Of a stretch of DNA of 64,000 bases, positions 11,191-25,016 are shown in pieces (positions within the stretch are counted from its first letter, which is position 1; the number at the start of each line of letters is the position of its first letter). Below the pieces are notes generated by a model. The model ran no database searches and had not been told where the DNA came from. It was given only the letters and a program-made list of their open reading frames with translations. Position numbers and translations under genes: made by a program. The stretch is from assembly GCF_051401765.1 (NCBI RefSeq), contig NW_027480450.1:2542001-2606000 (forward strand), given 5' to 3'. Source of the stretch: Calliopsis andreniformis (taxonomy: Eukaryota; Arthropoda; Insecta; Hymenoptera; Andrenidae).

Positions 11191-13610
11191 GATCCTCAAC
11201 CCTCAGTCCTCAAATCCCAATCCTGAACCCTCAATCCTGAATCCTCAATCTTCAGCCCTGATTCCTCAACAATCAGTTGTCAATCCTCAATCCTCAATAT
11301 AATATCCTCAATTCACAGTTCTCAATACTCAGTACTCAATCTGCAATCTTCAAATCTCTATCCACAAACATCAATTCTCATCACTCAAACCTCAACACTC
11401 AGTCGCCAATCCTCAATCTTCAATCCTCAATCTTCAATCCTCAATCCTCAGTCCTCAATCCTCAACACTCAGCCCTCATCCTCAATCCTCAATCCTCAAT
11501 CCTCAATCCTCAATACTGAATCTTCAATCCTCAATCCCCAATCCTCAATCCTCAATCCTCAATTTCCATCTTCAATCCTCAGTCTTCAATCCTCAATCCT
11601 CAATCCTCAATCCTCAATACTCAATCCTCAATCCTCAATCATCAATCCTCAATACCGAATCTTCAATCCTCATTCCTCAATCCTCAATCCTCAATCCTCA
11701 AACCTAAATCATCAATCCACAATCTTCAATACTCAATCCTCAATCCTCAATCCTCAGTCCTCAATCATCAATACTCAACCATCAACCCTCAATTCCCAAT
11801 ACTCAATAGAATATCCTGAATTCACAGGATTCAATACTCAAACCACAATCCTCAACCCTCAGCCCTCATTCTCAATCCTCAATCCTCAATCCTCAATCCC
11901 CAATATTCAATCCTCAATACTCAATCTTCAATCCTCAATCCTCAATCCACAATCGTCAATCCTCTGTCATCAATCCTCAATCTTCACTACTCAATCGTCA
12001 ATCCTCAGTCCTCAATCCTCAATCCTCATTCCTCGTTCCTCAAACTTCAACCCCCAACCCTCAGTCCTCAACCTCAATTCTCAATTCTCAATCCTCAATC
12101 CTCAATCCTCAATCTTGAATCGTCTATAAAAAATCTCCAATCCTAGATCATCAATCGCCAATCCTCAATCCTTAATCCTCAATCTTCAAGCCTCAATCCC
12201 CAGACCTCAATCTTCAATCCTCAATCCTCAGTCGTCAAACCTCAATTCTGAATCATCAATCCTGTATCCTCAATCTTCAGCCCTCAGTCCTCAACAATCA
12301 GTTGTCAATCCTCAATCCTCAATAGAATATCCTCAATTCACAGTTTTCAATACTCAATACTCAATCTGCTATCTTCAAATCTCTACCGACAAACATCAAT
12401 TCTCATCACTCAGCCCTCAACACTCAGTCCTCAATGTTCAATCCTCAAACCTCAATTCTCAATCTTCAATCCTCAATACTGAATCTTCAATACTCAATCC
12501 TCAATCGTCAATCCTCAAGCCTCAATCCTAAATCATCAATCCTCAATCTTCAATACCCAATCGTCAATCCTCAATCCTCAATCCTCAATACTAAACCATC
12601 AATCCTCGATTCTCAATACTCAATAGAATATCCTGAATTCTCAGGATTCAATACTCAAACCTCAATCCTCAACCCTCAGCCCTCATTCTCAATCCTTAAT
12701 CCTCAATCATCAATCCACAATATTCAATACTCAACAATCAATCTTCAATCCTCAATTCTCAATCCTCAATTTTCAACCCTCAATCCTCAATCGTCATACC
12801 TCAAACATCAATACTCAACCCTCAGTCCCCGTCCTCAATCCACAACACTCAATCCTCAATCCTCAATCGTCAATCATCAATATTCAATCTTCATCCCTCA
12901 ATCCTCAATCCTCAGTCCTCAATCCTCGGTCCTCAAACCTCAATCCTGAATCCTCAATCCTGAATCCTCAATCTTCATCCCTCAGTCCTCAACAATCAGT
13001 TGTCAATCCTCAATCCTCAATGGAATATCCACAATTCACAGTTTTCAATGCTAAATACTCAATCTGCAATCTTCAAATCTCTGTCCACAAACATCAATTC
13101 TCATCACTCAACCCTCAACGCTCAGTCGCTAATCCTGAATCTTCAATCCTCACTCCTCAATCCACAATCCTCAATCCTCAATATTCAATCCTCAATACTC
13201 AATCCTCAATCCTCAATCCTCAATTCTCCATCCTCAATCCTCAATATTCAATCCTCAATACTCAATCCTCAATCCTCAATCCTCAATTCTCCATCCTCAA
13301 TCTTCAATACTCAATCGTCAATCTTCAATCCTGAATACTCAATCTTCAATCCTCAATCCTCAATCCTCAATCCTCAACCCTCATTCTTCAATCCTCAATA
13401 CCCAATCCTCAATCTTCAATCCTCAATCCTCAATCCTCAATCCTCAATCCTCTACCCTCATTGTTCAATCCTCAATACCCAATCCTCAATCTTCAATCCT
13501 CAATACCCAATCCTCAATCTTCAATCCTCAATCTTCAGTCCTCAATCCTCAATCCTCAACACTCAATCCTCAGTCCTCAACAATCAACTGTCAATCCTCA
13601 ATCCTCAATA
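11191..13610 (+). repeat. Mosaic stretch; part recurs about 30 kb downstream
   Basis: About 11,550-12,240 matches about 41,580-42,240 (offsets near 30,005-30,024), sharing TTTCCATCTTC, ATACCGAATC, CTTCACTACTC and the TATAAAAAA monomer at 12,125. A pair of 63-bp (nine-monomer) tandem copies lies near 13,170-13,293, marked by TTCTCCATCC at 13,224 and 13,287. About 12,280-12,720 matches about 14,879-15,320 at offset 2,599. No gene is supported. Confidence 0.78.
12125..12133 (+). other. TATAAAAAA monomer pair (first of 12 copies)
   Basis: The fixed monomers CGTCTAT and AAAAAAT create TATAAAAAA, the longest A-run seen. Other copies start at 26,219, 28,483, 31,942, 34,136, 42,130, 45,012, 48,851, 56,318 and 62,738. 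At 52,682 and 59,109 it is GATAAAAAA. It resembles a TATA box, but no gene follows, so I treat it as a lineage marker and do not call a promoter. Confidence 0.7.
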
Positions 13611-14962
13611 GAATATCCTCAATTCACAGTTTTTAATACTCAATCCCCATTCTTCAACCTTCAAATCTCAATCCACAAACATCAATCCTCATCACTCAAC
13701 CCTCGACACTCAGTCCTCATCCTTCAATCCTCAAACGTCAATCCTCAATCTTCAATCCTCAATACTCAATATGCAATCCTCGATCCTCAATCCTAAATCG
13801 TCAATCTTTAATCCTCAATACTCAATCTTCAATCCTCAATCCTCAATCCTCAATCCTCAATCCTCATTCTTCAATTCTCAATACCCAATCCTCAAACTTC
13901 AATCCTCAATACTCAATCCTCAATTCTCAATCCTCAATCCTCAATCCACAGACCTCAAACATCAATGCTCAGCCCTCTGCCCTCGTCCTCAATCCACAAC
14001 CCACAATCCTCAATCCTCAACCATCAATCATCAATATTCGATCTTCAATCCTCAATCCTCAATCCTCAATCCTCAATCCTCAATCCTCAATACCCAATCC
14101 TCAATCTTCAATGCTCAATACTCAATCCTCAATCTTCAGCCCTGAGTCCTCAGCAATCAGTTGTCAATCCTCAATCCTCAATAGAATAACCTCAATTCAC
14201 AGTTTTCACAACACAATCCCCATTCTTCAATATTCAAATCTCAATCCACAAACATCAATTCTCATCACTCAACCCTCAACACTGAGTCCTCAACCTCCAA
14301 TCCTCAATCCTCAATCCTCAATTCTCAATCCCCAAACCTCAATCCACAGACCTGAAACATCAATACTCAGCCCTCAGCCCTCGTCCTCAATCCACAACCC
14401 TCAATCCTCAATCCTCAATCTTCAATCATCAATATTCAATCTTCAATCCTCAATCCTCAATCCTCAACAATCAATCCTCAGTGTACAATCCTCAATACCC
14501 ATTCCTCATTCTTCAATCCTCAATACTCAATCCTCAATCTTCAGCCCTGAGTCCTCAACAATCAGTTGTCAACCCTCAATCCTCAATAGAATAACCTCAA
14601 TTCACAGTTTTGAATACTAAATACTCAATCTGCAATCTTCAAATCTCTATCCACAAACATCAACTCTCATCACTGAACCCTCAACACTCAGTCCCCAATC
14701 CTCAATCTTCAATCCACGATCCTCAGTCCTCAATCCTCAACCCTCAGCCCTCATACTCAATCCTCAATCCTCAATCCTCAATCCTCAATCTTCAATCCTC
14801 AATACTCAATCTTCAATCCTCAATCCTCAGTCCTCAAACCTCAATTCTGAATCCTCAATCCTGAATTCTCAATCTTCAGCCCTCAGTCCTCAACAATCAG
14901 TTGTCAATCCTCAATCCTCAATAGAATATCCTCAATTCACAGTTTTCAATACTCAATACTCA
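13611..14962 (+). repeat. 1.35-kb block, second copy of 8,118-9,469
   Basis: Partner of 8,118-9,469. It is also the first part of the larger 13,870-16,814 block that recurs at 22,079-25,016, so three copies of the shared portion exist in the window. Confidence 0.87.
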
Positions 14963-16814
14963 ATCTGCTATCTTCAAATCTCTACCGACAAACATCAATT
15001 CTCATCACTCAGCCCTCAACACTCAGTCCTCAATGTTCAATCCTCAAACCTCAATTCTCAACCTTCAATCCTCAATACTGAATCTTCAATGCTCAATCCT
15101 CAATCGTCAATCCTCAAGCCTCAATCCTAAATCATCAATCCTCTATCTTCAATACCCAATCGTCAATCCTCAATCCTCTGTCCTCAATACTCAACCATCA
15201 ATCCTCAATTCTCAATACTCAATAGAATATCCTGAATTCTCAGGATTCAATACTCAAACCTCAATCCTCAACCCTCAGCCCTCATTCTCAATCCTTAATC
15301 CTCAATCATCAATCCTCAATATTCAATCCTCAATAATCAATCTTCAATCCTCAATCCTCAATCCTCAATCCTCAATCCTCAACCCTCAGACATCAATCCT
15401 CAATCCTCAATCCTCAATCCTCAATGCTCAATCCTCAATCCTCAAGCCTCAGTCCTCAATCCTCAATCCTCAATCCTCAAACCTCAATCCTCATCCTTCA
15501 ATCCTCAATACTCAATCCTCAATCGTCAGTCCTCAAGCCTCAGTCCTAAATCATCAATCCTCAATCCTCAATCCTCAATCCTCAATCGTCAGCCTTCAAT
15601 CCTCAATACTCAATCTTCAATCCTCAATCCTCAATCCTCAGTCCTCAATCCTCATTCTTCATTGCTTAATACCCAATCCTCAATCTTCAATCCTCAATCC
15701 TCAATTCTCAATTCACGATCCTCAACCCTCAGTCCTCAGTCCTCAAAACTCAGTCCTCAGCCCTCAGACCTCGTCCTCAATCCTCAATCGTCAATCATCA
15801 ATCCTCAATCTTCAATCCTCAATACTCAATCTTCAATCCTCAATCCTCAGGCCTCAAACCTCAATTCTGAATCCTCAATCCTGAATCCTCAATCTTCAGC
15901 CCTCAGTCCTCAACAATCAGTTGTCAATCCTCAATCCTCAATAGAATATTCTCAATACACAGTTTTCAATACTAAATACTCAATCTGCTATCTTCAAATC
16001 TCTATCCACAAACATCAATTCTCATCACTCAGCCCTCAACACTCAGTCCTGAACGTTCAATACTCAATCCTCAATTCTCAATCTTCAGTCCAAGATACTG
16101 AATCTTCAATCTTCAATTCTCAATCCTCAATTCTCAATGCTCAATCCTGAATCTTCAATCCTCAGTTCCAAATCCTCAATCTTCAATCCTCAATCCTCAA
16201 TCCTCAATGCTCAATCCCCAACCCTCAATCTTCAATCCTCAGTACTCAATCCTCAATCCTCAATCCTCAATCCTCAACCCTCAATCCTCAATCCTCAATC
16301 TTCAATCCTCAATACTCAATCTTCAATACTTAATCCTCAATGCTCAATCCTCTATCCTCAATCCTGAATCCTCAATCCTCAATCTTCAATCTTCAATATT
16401 CAATCTTCAAACCTCAATCCTCAATCCTCAATCCTCAATCCTCATTCTTCAATTCTCAATACCCAATCTTAAATCTTCAATCCTCAATCCTCAGTCCTCA
16501 ATTCTCAATCCTCAGTCCTCAATCCTCAGACCTCAAACATCAATACTCAAACCTCAGTCCTCGTCCTCAATCCACAACCCTCAATCCGCAATCCTCAATC
16601 TTCAATCATCAATATTCAATCTTCAACCCTCAATCCTCAATCCTCAGTCCTCAATCCTCAGTCCTCAAACCTCAATCCTGAATCCTCAATCCTGAATCCT
16701 CAATCTTCAGCCCTCAGTCCTCAACAATCAGTTGTCAGTCCTCAGTCCTCAATAGAATATCCTCAATTCACAGTTTTCAATACTCAATACTCAACCTGCA
16801 ATCTTCAAATCTCT
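13870..16814 (+). repeat. 2.9-kb block duplicated at 22,079-25,016
   Basis: Offset 8,209 bp over most of its length and 8,202 bp near the end, that is, one heptamer lost. Shared rare markers include TCTACCGACAAAC, a class-4 anchor at 15,224-15,265 (AGAATATCCTGAATTCTCAG) and AGTCCAAGATACTG. The match ends inside a class-1 anchor at 16,814, after which this copy reads ATCCTAAAAC and the other GTCCTCAAAC. Confidence 0.87.
15224..15265 (+). repeat. Class-4 anchor, representative
   Basis: Six monomers starting AGAATATCCTGAATTCTCAG and continuing GATTCAATACTC. Similar copies lie near 2,109, 11,804, 12,624, 23,433 and 41,831. Unlike class 1 it is followed by CCTCAACCCTCAGCCCTCAT, a string with a 6-base monomer. 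Confidence 0.75.
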
Positions 16815-17857
16815 ATCCTAAAACATCTATTCTCATCACTCAACCCTCAACACTCAGTCCCCAATCCTCAATCCTCAATCCTCAAACGTCAATCTTCAAA
16901 CCTGAATACTCAATCTTCAATCCTCAATCCTCAATCCTCAATCCTCAACCCTCATTCTTCAATCCCCAATACCCAATCCTCAATCTTCAATCCTCAATCC
17001 TCAATCCTGAATTCTCAATCCTCAATCCTCAGTCCTCAGTCCTGAAACCTCAATCTTCAACCCCCAGCCCTCATCCTCAATCCTCAATCCTCAATCGTTA
17101 AACCTCAATCTTCAATCCTCAATACACAATCTTCAATCCTCAATCCTACAGTCATCAAACCTCAATTCTGAATCCTCAATCCTGTATCCTCAATCTTCAG
17201 CCCTCAGTTCTCAACAATCAGTTGTCAATCCTCAATCCTCAATAGAAAATCCTCAATTCACAGTTTTCAATACTCAATACTCCATCTGCAATCTTCAAAT
17301 TTCTATGCACAAACGTCAATTCTCATCACTCAACCCTCAACACTCAGTTCTCAATGTCCAATCCTCAATCCTCAATTATCAATCATCAATCCTCAATCCT
17401 CAATCCTCAATCCTCAATCCTCAATCCTGAGTACTCAGTCCTCACACCTCAATCCTCAACCCTCAGACCTCATCCTCAATCCTCAATCCTCAATCCTCAA
17501 TCCTCAATCCTCAATCCTCAATCCTCAATGCTCAATACCCAATCCTCAATCTTCAATCCTCAATACTCAATCCTCAATCTTCAGCCCTGAGTCCTCAGCA
17601 ATCAGTTGTCAATCCTCAATCCTCAATAGAATAACCTCAATTCACAGTTTTCACAACACAATCCCCATTCTTCAATATTCAAATCTCAATCCACAAACAT
17701 CAATACTCATCACTCAACCCTCAACACTGAGTCCTCAATCTCCAATCCTCAATCCTCAATCCTCAATTCTCAATCCCCAAACCTCAATCCACAGACCTCA
17801 AACATCAATACTCAGCCCTCAGCCCTCGTCCTCAATCCACAACCCTCAATCCTCAAT
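16815..17857 (+). repeat. Heptamer stretch related to 20.9-21.1 and 39.4-39.5 kb
   Basis: The beginning shares CAAACGTCAATCTTCAAACC and TTCAATCCCCAATACCC with 20,940-21,080, 39,420-39,530 and, in the right-hand domain, 53,920-54,030 and 60,350-60,450. It continues with class-1 and class-2 anchors near 17,241 and 17,626. Confidence 0.75.
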
Positions 17858-20800
17858 CCTCAATCTTCAATCATCAATATTCAATCTTCAATCCTCAATC
17901 CTCAATCCTCAACCATCAATCCTCAGTGTACAATCCTCAATACCCAATCCTCAATCTTCAATCCTCAATACTCAATCCTCAATCTTCAGCCCAGAGTCCT
18001 CAACAATCAGTTGTCAACCCTCAATCCTCAATAGAATAACCTCAATTCACAGTTTTGAATACTAAATACTCAATCTGCAATCTTCAAATCTCTATCCACA
18101 AACATCAACTCTCATCACTCAACCCTCAACACTCAGTCCCCAATGCTCAATCTTCTATCCTCAATCCTCAGTCCTCAATCCTCAACCCTCAGCCCTCATC
18201 CTCAATCCTCAATCCTCAATCCTCAATCCTCAATATTCAATCCTCAATGCTCAATCTTCAATCCTCAATCCTCAGTCCTCAAACCTCAATTCTGAATCCT
18301 CAATCCTGAATCCTCAATCTTCAGCCCTCAGTCCTCAACAATCAGATGTCAATCCTCAATCCTCAATAGAATATTCTCAATTCACAGTTTTCAATACTCA
18401 ATACTCAATCTGCAATCTTCAAATCTCTATACACAAACATCAATTCTCATCACTCAGCCCACAACACTCAGTACTCAATGTTCAATACGCAAACCTCAAT
18501 TCTCAATCTTCAATCCGCAATACTGAATCTTCAATCCTCAATCCCCAATCCTCAATCCTCAATCCTCAATTTCCATCTTCAATGCTCAGTCTTCAATCCT
18601 CAATCCTCAATCCTCAATCTTCAATACTCAATCCTCAATCCTCAATCATCAATCCTCAATACTGAATCTTCAATCCTCATTCCTCGATCCTCAATACTCA
18701 ATCCTTAAACCTAAATCATCAATCCACAATCTTCAATACTCAATCCTCAATCCACAATCCTCAATCCTCAGTCCTCAACACTCTAACCTCAGTCCTCAAA
18801 CCTCAATCCCGAATCCTCAATCCTGAATCCTCAATCTTCAGCCCTCAGTCCTCAACAATCAACTGTCTATCCTCAACCCTCAATAGAATATCCTCAATTC
18901 ACAGTTTTCAATACACAATCCCCATTCTTCAATCTTCAAACCTCAATCCACAAACATCAATTCTCATCACTCAACCCTCTACACGCAGTCCTCAATCTTC
19001 AATCCCCAATCCTCAATCCACAATCCTCAATCCCCAATCTTCAATCATCAGTCCTCAAACCTCAATTCTGAATCCTCAATACTCAATCTTCAATCATAAA
19101 TATTCAATCTACAATCCTCAATCCTCAATCCTCAATCCTCAGTCCTCAATCCTCAGTCCTCAAACCTCAATCCTGAATCCTCAATCCTCAATCCTCAATC
19201 CTCAATCCTCAATCCTCAATCCTCAATCCTCAATCCTCAGTCCTCAGTCCTCAAACCACAATCCTCAACCCTCAGACCTCATCCTCAATCCTCAATCCTC
19301 AATACACAATCCTCAATATTCAACCCCCAATACTAAATCTTCAATCCTCAATCCTCAGTCCTCAGTCCTCAATCCTCAATCCTCAACACTCAGCCCTCAT
19401 CCTCAATCCTCAATCCTCAATCGTCAAACCTCAATCTTCAATCCTTAATTCTCAATCTTCAATCCTCAATCCTCAGTCATCAAACCTCAATTCTGAATCA
19501 TCAATCCAGTATCCTCAATCTTCAGCCCTCAGTTCTCAACGATCAGTTGTCAATCCTCTATCCTGAATAGAAAATCCTCAATTCACAGTTTTCAATACCT
19601 AATACTCCATCTGCAATCTTCAAATCTCTATGCACAAACATCAATTCTCATCACTCAACCATCAACACTCAGTCCTCAATGTTCAATCCTCAATCCTCAA
19701 TTCTCAATCTTCAATCCTCAAACTTCAATCCTCAATACTCAATCTTCAATCCTCAATCCTCAATTCTCAATCCTCAATCCTCAATCCTCAATCTTCAATC
19801 CTCAATCCTCAATCCTCAATTGCCAATCGCCAATTCTCAGTCCTCGGACCTCAAACATCAATACTCAACCCTCAGTTCTCGTCCTCAATCCACAACCCTC
19901 AATCCTCAATCCTCAATCTTCAATCATCAATATTCAATCTTCAATCCTCAATCCTCTATCCTCAATCCTCAATCCTCAATGTTCAATCCTCAATACCCAA
20001 TCCTCAATCCTCAATCCTCAATCTTCAATCCTCAATACTGAATCTTCGATCCTCGACCCTCAATTCTCAATCCTCAATCCTCAATCCTCAATCCTCAATA
20101 TTCAACACACAACCCTCAACCATCAATCCTCAATACTCAACCATCAATCCTCAATTCCCAATACTCAATAGAATATCCCGAATTCTCATGGTTCAATACT
20201 CAATCCACATTATTCAATAATCAAATCTCAATTCTCAAACATCAATCCTCAACACTCAATCCACATCACTCAGTCCCCTCTCCTCAATCCTCCATCCTGA
20301 ATCCTCAATCCTCAAGCGTCAATCCTCAATCCTCAGTCCTCAACACTCTATCCTCAGTCCTCAAACCTCAATCCCGAATCCTCAATCCTGAATCCTCAAT
20401 CTTCAGCCCTCAGTCCTCAACAATCAACAGTCTATCCTCAACCCTCAATAGAATATCCTCAATTCACAGTTTTCAATACACAATCCCCATTCTTCAATCT
20501 TCAAATCTCAATCCACAAACATCAATTCTCATCACTCAACCCTCAACACTCAGTCCTCAATCTTCAATCCTCAATCCTCAATCCACAATCCTCAATCCCC
20601 AATTTTCAATCCTCAGTCCTCAAACCTCAATTCTGAATCCTCAATACTCAATCTTCAATCATAAATATTCAATCTACAATCCTCAATCCTCAATCCTCAA
20701 TCCTCAGTCCTCAATCCTCAGTCCTCAAACCTCAATCCTGAATCCTCAATCCTGAATTCTCAATCTTCAGCCCTCAGTCCTCTACAATCAGTTGTCAATC

Positions 20801-21990
20801 CTCAATCCTCAATAGAATATCCTCAATTCACAGCTTTCAATACTCAATACTCAATCTGCAATCTTCAAATCTCTATCCTAAAACATCTATTCTCATCACT
20901 CAACCCTCAACACTCAGTCCCCAATCCTCAATCCTCAATCCTCAAACGTCAATCTTCAAACCTGAATACGCAATCTTCAATCCTCAATCCTCAATCCTCA
21001 ATCCTCAACCCTCATTCTTCAATCCCCAATACCCAATCCTCAATCTTCACTCCTCAATCCTCAATCCTGAATTCTCAATCCTCAATCCTCAGTACTCAGT
21101 CCTCAAACCTCAATCCTCAACCCTCAGACCTCATCCTCAATCCTCAATCCTCAATCCTCAATCCTCAATCTTCAGCCCTCAGTCCTCAACAATCAGTTGT
21201 CAATTCTCAATCCTCAATAGAATATCCTCAATTCACAGTTTTCAATACTAAATACTCAATCTGCAATCTTCAAATCTCTGTCCACAAACATCAATTCTCA
21301 TCACTCAACCATCAACGCTCAGTCGCTAATCCTCAATCTTCAATCCTCACTCCTCAATCCACAATCCTCAATCCTCAACCCTGAATCCTCAACCCTCAGT
21401 CCTCAAATCTCAATCCTGAACCCTCAATCCTGAGTCCTCAATCTTCAGCCCTGATTCCTCAACAATCAGTTGTCAATCCTCAATCCTCAATATAATATCC
21501 TCAATTCACAGTTCTCAATACTCAATACTCAATCTGCAATCTTCAAATCTCTATCCACAAACATCAATTCTCATCACTCAACCCTCAACACTCAGTCGCC
21601 AATCCTCAATCTTCAATCCTCAATCCTCAATCCTCAATCCTCAATCCTCATTCCTTAATCCTCAATCTTCAATCCTCAATCCCCAGTCATCAATCTTCAA
21701 TCCTCAATGATCAACCTTCAATCCTCAATTCTCAGTCCACAACCCTCAATCCTCAATCCTCAAACCTCAATCCTCAACCGTCAGTCCTCGTCCTCAAAGC
21801 TCAACCCTCAATACTCAATCCTCAACCTTCAATCGTCAATACTCAACCCTCAATCCTCAATCCTCAATCTTCAATCATCAATATTCAATCTCCAATTCTC
21901 AGTCTTCAATCCTCAATCCTCAATTGTCAATGTTCAATCCTCAATACACAATCCTCAACCTTCAATCCTCAATCCTCAATCCTCAACCCT
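17858..21990 (+). repeat. 4.1-kb segmental duplication, left copy
   Basis: Matches 36,340-40,458 at offset 18,482 bp, falling to 18,475 and then 18,468 bp after two 7-bp losses in the other copy. The right edge is sharp: both copies read CCCT, then this one C and the other G. It includes class-1, -2 and -3 anchors. At 19,179-19,234 it holds eight consecutive perfect CCTCAAT monomers, the longest perfect run I noticed. Confidence 0.88.
19179..19234 (+). repeat. Eight consecutive perfect CCTCAAT monomers
   Basis: 56 bp without a variant, flanked by CCTGAAT and CCTCAGT. The same run occurs in the duplicate at about 37,661-37,716. Elsewhere perfect runs are mostly two to six monomers. Confidence 0.85.
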
Positions 21991-22078
21991 CATCCTCAAT
22001 CCTCAATCCTCAATCCTCAATCCTCAATCTTCAATCCTCAATACTCAATCTTCAATCCTCAATCCTCAATCCTCATCC

Positions 22079-25016
22079 TTCAATTCTCAATACCCAATCC
22101 TCAAACTTCAATCCTCAATACTCAATCCTCAATTCTCAATCCTCAATCCTCAATCCTCAGACCTCAAACATCAATGCTCAGCCCTCTGCCCTCGTCCTCA
22201 ATCCACAACCCACAATCCTCAATCCTGAACGATCAATCATCAATATTCGATCTTCAATCCTCAATCCTCAATCCTCAATCCTCAATCCTCAATCCTCAAT
22301 ACCCAATCCTCAATCTTCAATGCTCAATACTCAATCCTCAATCTACAGCCCTGAGTCCTCAGCAATCAGTTGTCAATCCTCAATCCTCAATAGGATAACC
22401 TCAATTCACAGTTTTCACAACACAATCCCCATTCTTCAATATTCAAATCTCAATCCACAAACATCAATTCTCATCACTCAACCCTCAACACTGAGTCCTC
22501 AACCTCCAATCCTCAATCCTCAATCCTCAATTCTCAATCCCCAAACCTCAATCCACAGACCTCAAACATCAATACTCAGCCCTCAGCCCTCGTCCTCAAT
22601 CCACAACCCTCAATCCTCAATCCTCAATCTTCAATCATCAATATTCAATCTTCAATCCTCAATCCTCAATCCTCAACAATCAATCCTCAGTGTACAATCC
22701 TCAATACCCATTCCTCATTCTTCAATCCTCAATACTCAATCCTCAATCTTCAGCCCTGAGTCCTCAACAATCAGTTGTCAACCCTCAATCCTCAATAGAA
22801 TAACCTCAATTCACAGTTTTGAATACTAAATACTCAATCTGCAATCTTCAAATCTCTATCCACAAACATCAACTCTCATCACTCAACCCTCAACACTCAG
22901 TCCCCAATCCTCAATCTTCAATCCACGATCCTCAGTCCTCAATCCTCAACCCTCAGCCCTCACACTCAATCCTCAATCCTCAATCCTCAATCCTCAATCT
23001 TCAATCCTCAATACTCAATCTTCAATCCTCAATCCTCAGTCCTCAAACCTCAATTCTGAATCCTCAATCCTGAATTCTCAATCTTCAGCCCTCAGTCCTC
23101 AACAATCAGTTGTCAATCCTCAATCCTCAATAGAATATCCTCAATTCACAGTTTTCAATACTCAATACTCAATCTGCTATCTTCAAATCTCTACCGACAA
23201 ACATCAATTCTCATCACTCAGCCCTCAACACTCAGTCCTCAATGTTCAATCCTCAAACCTCAATTCTCAATCTTCAATCCTCAATACTGAATCTTCAATG
23301 CTCAATCCTCAATCGTCAATCCTCAAGCCTCAATCCTAAATCATCAATCCTCTATCTTCAATACCCAATCGTCAATCCTCAATCCTCTGTCCTCAATACT
23401 CAACCATCAATCCTCAATTCTCAATACTCAATAGAATATCCTGAATTCTCAGGATTCAATACTCAAACCTCAATCCTCAACCCTCAGCCCTCATTCTCAA
23501 TCCTTAATCCTCGATCATCAATCCTCAATATTCAATCCTCAATAATCAATCTTCAATCCTCAATCCTCAATCCTCAATCCTCAATCCTCAACCCTCAGAC
23601 ATCAATCCTCAATCCTCAATCCTCAATCCTCAATGCTCAATCCTCAATCCTCAAGCCTCAGTCCTCAATCCTCAATCCTCAATCCTCAAACCTCAATCCT
23701 CATCCTTCAATCCTCAATACTCAATCCTCAATCGTCAGTCCTCAAGCCTCAGTCCTAAATCATCAATCCTCGATCCTCAATCCTCAATCCTCAATCGTCA
23801 GTCTTCAATCCTCAATACTCAATCTTCAATCCTCAATCCTCAATCCTCAGTCCTCAATCCTCATTCTTCATTCCTCAATACCCAATCCTCAATCTTCAAT
23901 CCTCAATCCTCAATTCTCAATTCTCGATCCTCAACCCTCAGTCCTCAGTCCTCAAAACTCAGTCCTCAGCCCTCAGACCTCGTCCTCAATCCTCAATCGT
24001 CAATCATCAATCCTCAATCTTCAATCCTCAATACTCAATCTTCAATCCTCAATCCTCAGTCCTCAAACCTCAATTCTGAATCCTCAATCCTGAATCCTCA
24101 ATCTTCAGCCCTCAGTCCTCAACAATCAGTTGTCAATCCTCAATCCTCAATAGAATATTCTCAATACACAGTTTTCAATACTAAATACTCAATCTGCTAT
24201 CTTCAAATCTCTATCCACAAACATCAATTCTCATCACTCAGCCCTCAACACTCAGTCCTGAATGTTCAATACTCAATCCTCAATTCTCAATCTTCAGTCC
24301 AAGATACTGAATCTTCAATCTTCAATTCTCAATCCTCAATTCTCAATCCTCAATCCTCAATCTTCAATCCTCAGTACCAAATCCTCAATCTTCAATCCTC
24401 AATCCTCAATCCTCAATGCTCAATCCCCAACACTCAATCTTCAATCCTCAGTACTCAATCCTCAATCCTCAATCCTCAACCCTCAATCCTCAATCCTCAA
24501 TCTTCAATCCTCAATACTCAATCTTCAATACTTAATCCTCAATCCTCAATCCTCTATCCTCAATCCTGAATCCTCAATCCTCAATCTTCAATCTTCAATA
24601 TTCAATCTTCAAACCTCAATCCTCAATCCTCAATCCTCAATCCTCATTCTTCAATTCTCAGTACCCAATCTTAAATCTTCAATCCTCAATCCTCAGTCCT
24701 CAATTCTCAATCCTCAATCCTCAATCCTCAGACCTCAAACATCAATACTCAAACCTCAGTCCTCGTCCTCAATCCACAACCCTCAATCCGCAATCCTCAA
24801 TCTTCAATCATCAATATTCAATCTTCAACCCTCAATCCTCCATCCTCAGTCCTCAATCCTCAGTCCTCAAACCTCAATCCTGAATCCTCAATCCTGAATC
24901 CTCAATCTTCAGCCCTCAGTCCTCAACAATCAGTTGTCAGTCCTCAGTCCTCAATAGAATATCCTCAACTCACAGTTTTCAATACTCAATACTCAACCTG
25001 CAATCTTCAAATCTCT
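22079..25016 (+). repeat. 2.9-kb block, second copy of 13,870-16,814
   Basis: Partner described at 13,870-16,814. It joins at its right end, inside a class-1 anchor, to the 9.5-10.2 kb-type block (24,996-25,740). The 22-25.7 kb stretch is therefore a composite of two blocks that are 3.6 kb apart, and in the opposite order, on the left of the window. Confidence 0.87.

Noticed and set aside
21924..22829. 301-codon open frame, and the 316-codon frames at 52,781 and 59,208
   Set aside because: Same repeat artefact. Frame length changes with each whole-monomer indel, and a 7-bp change shifts the frame without losing the peptide pattern.
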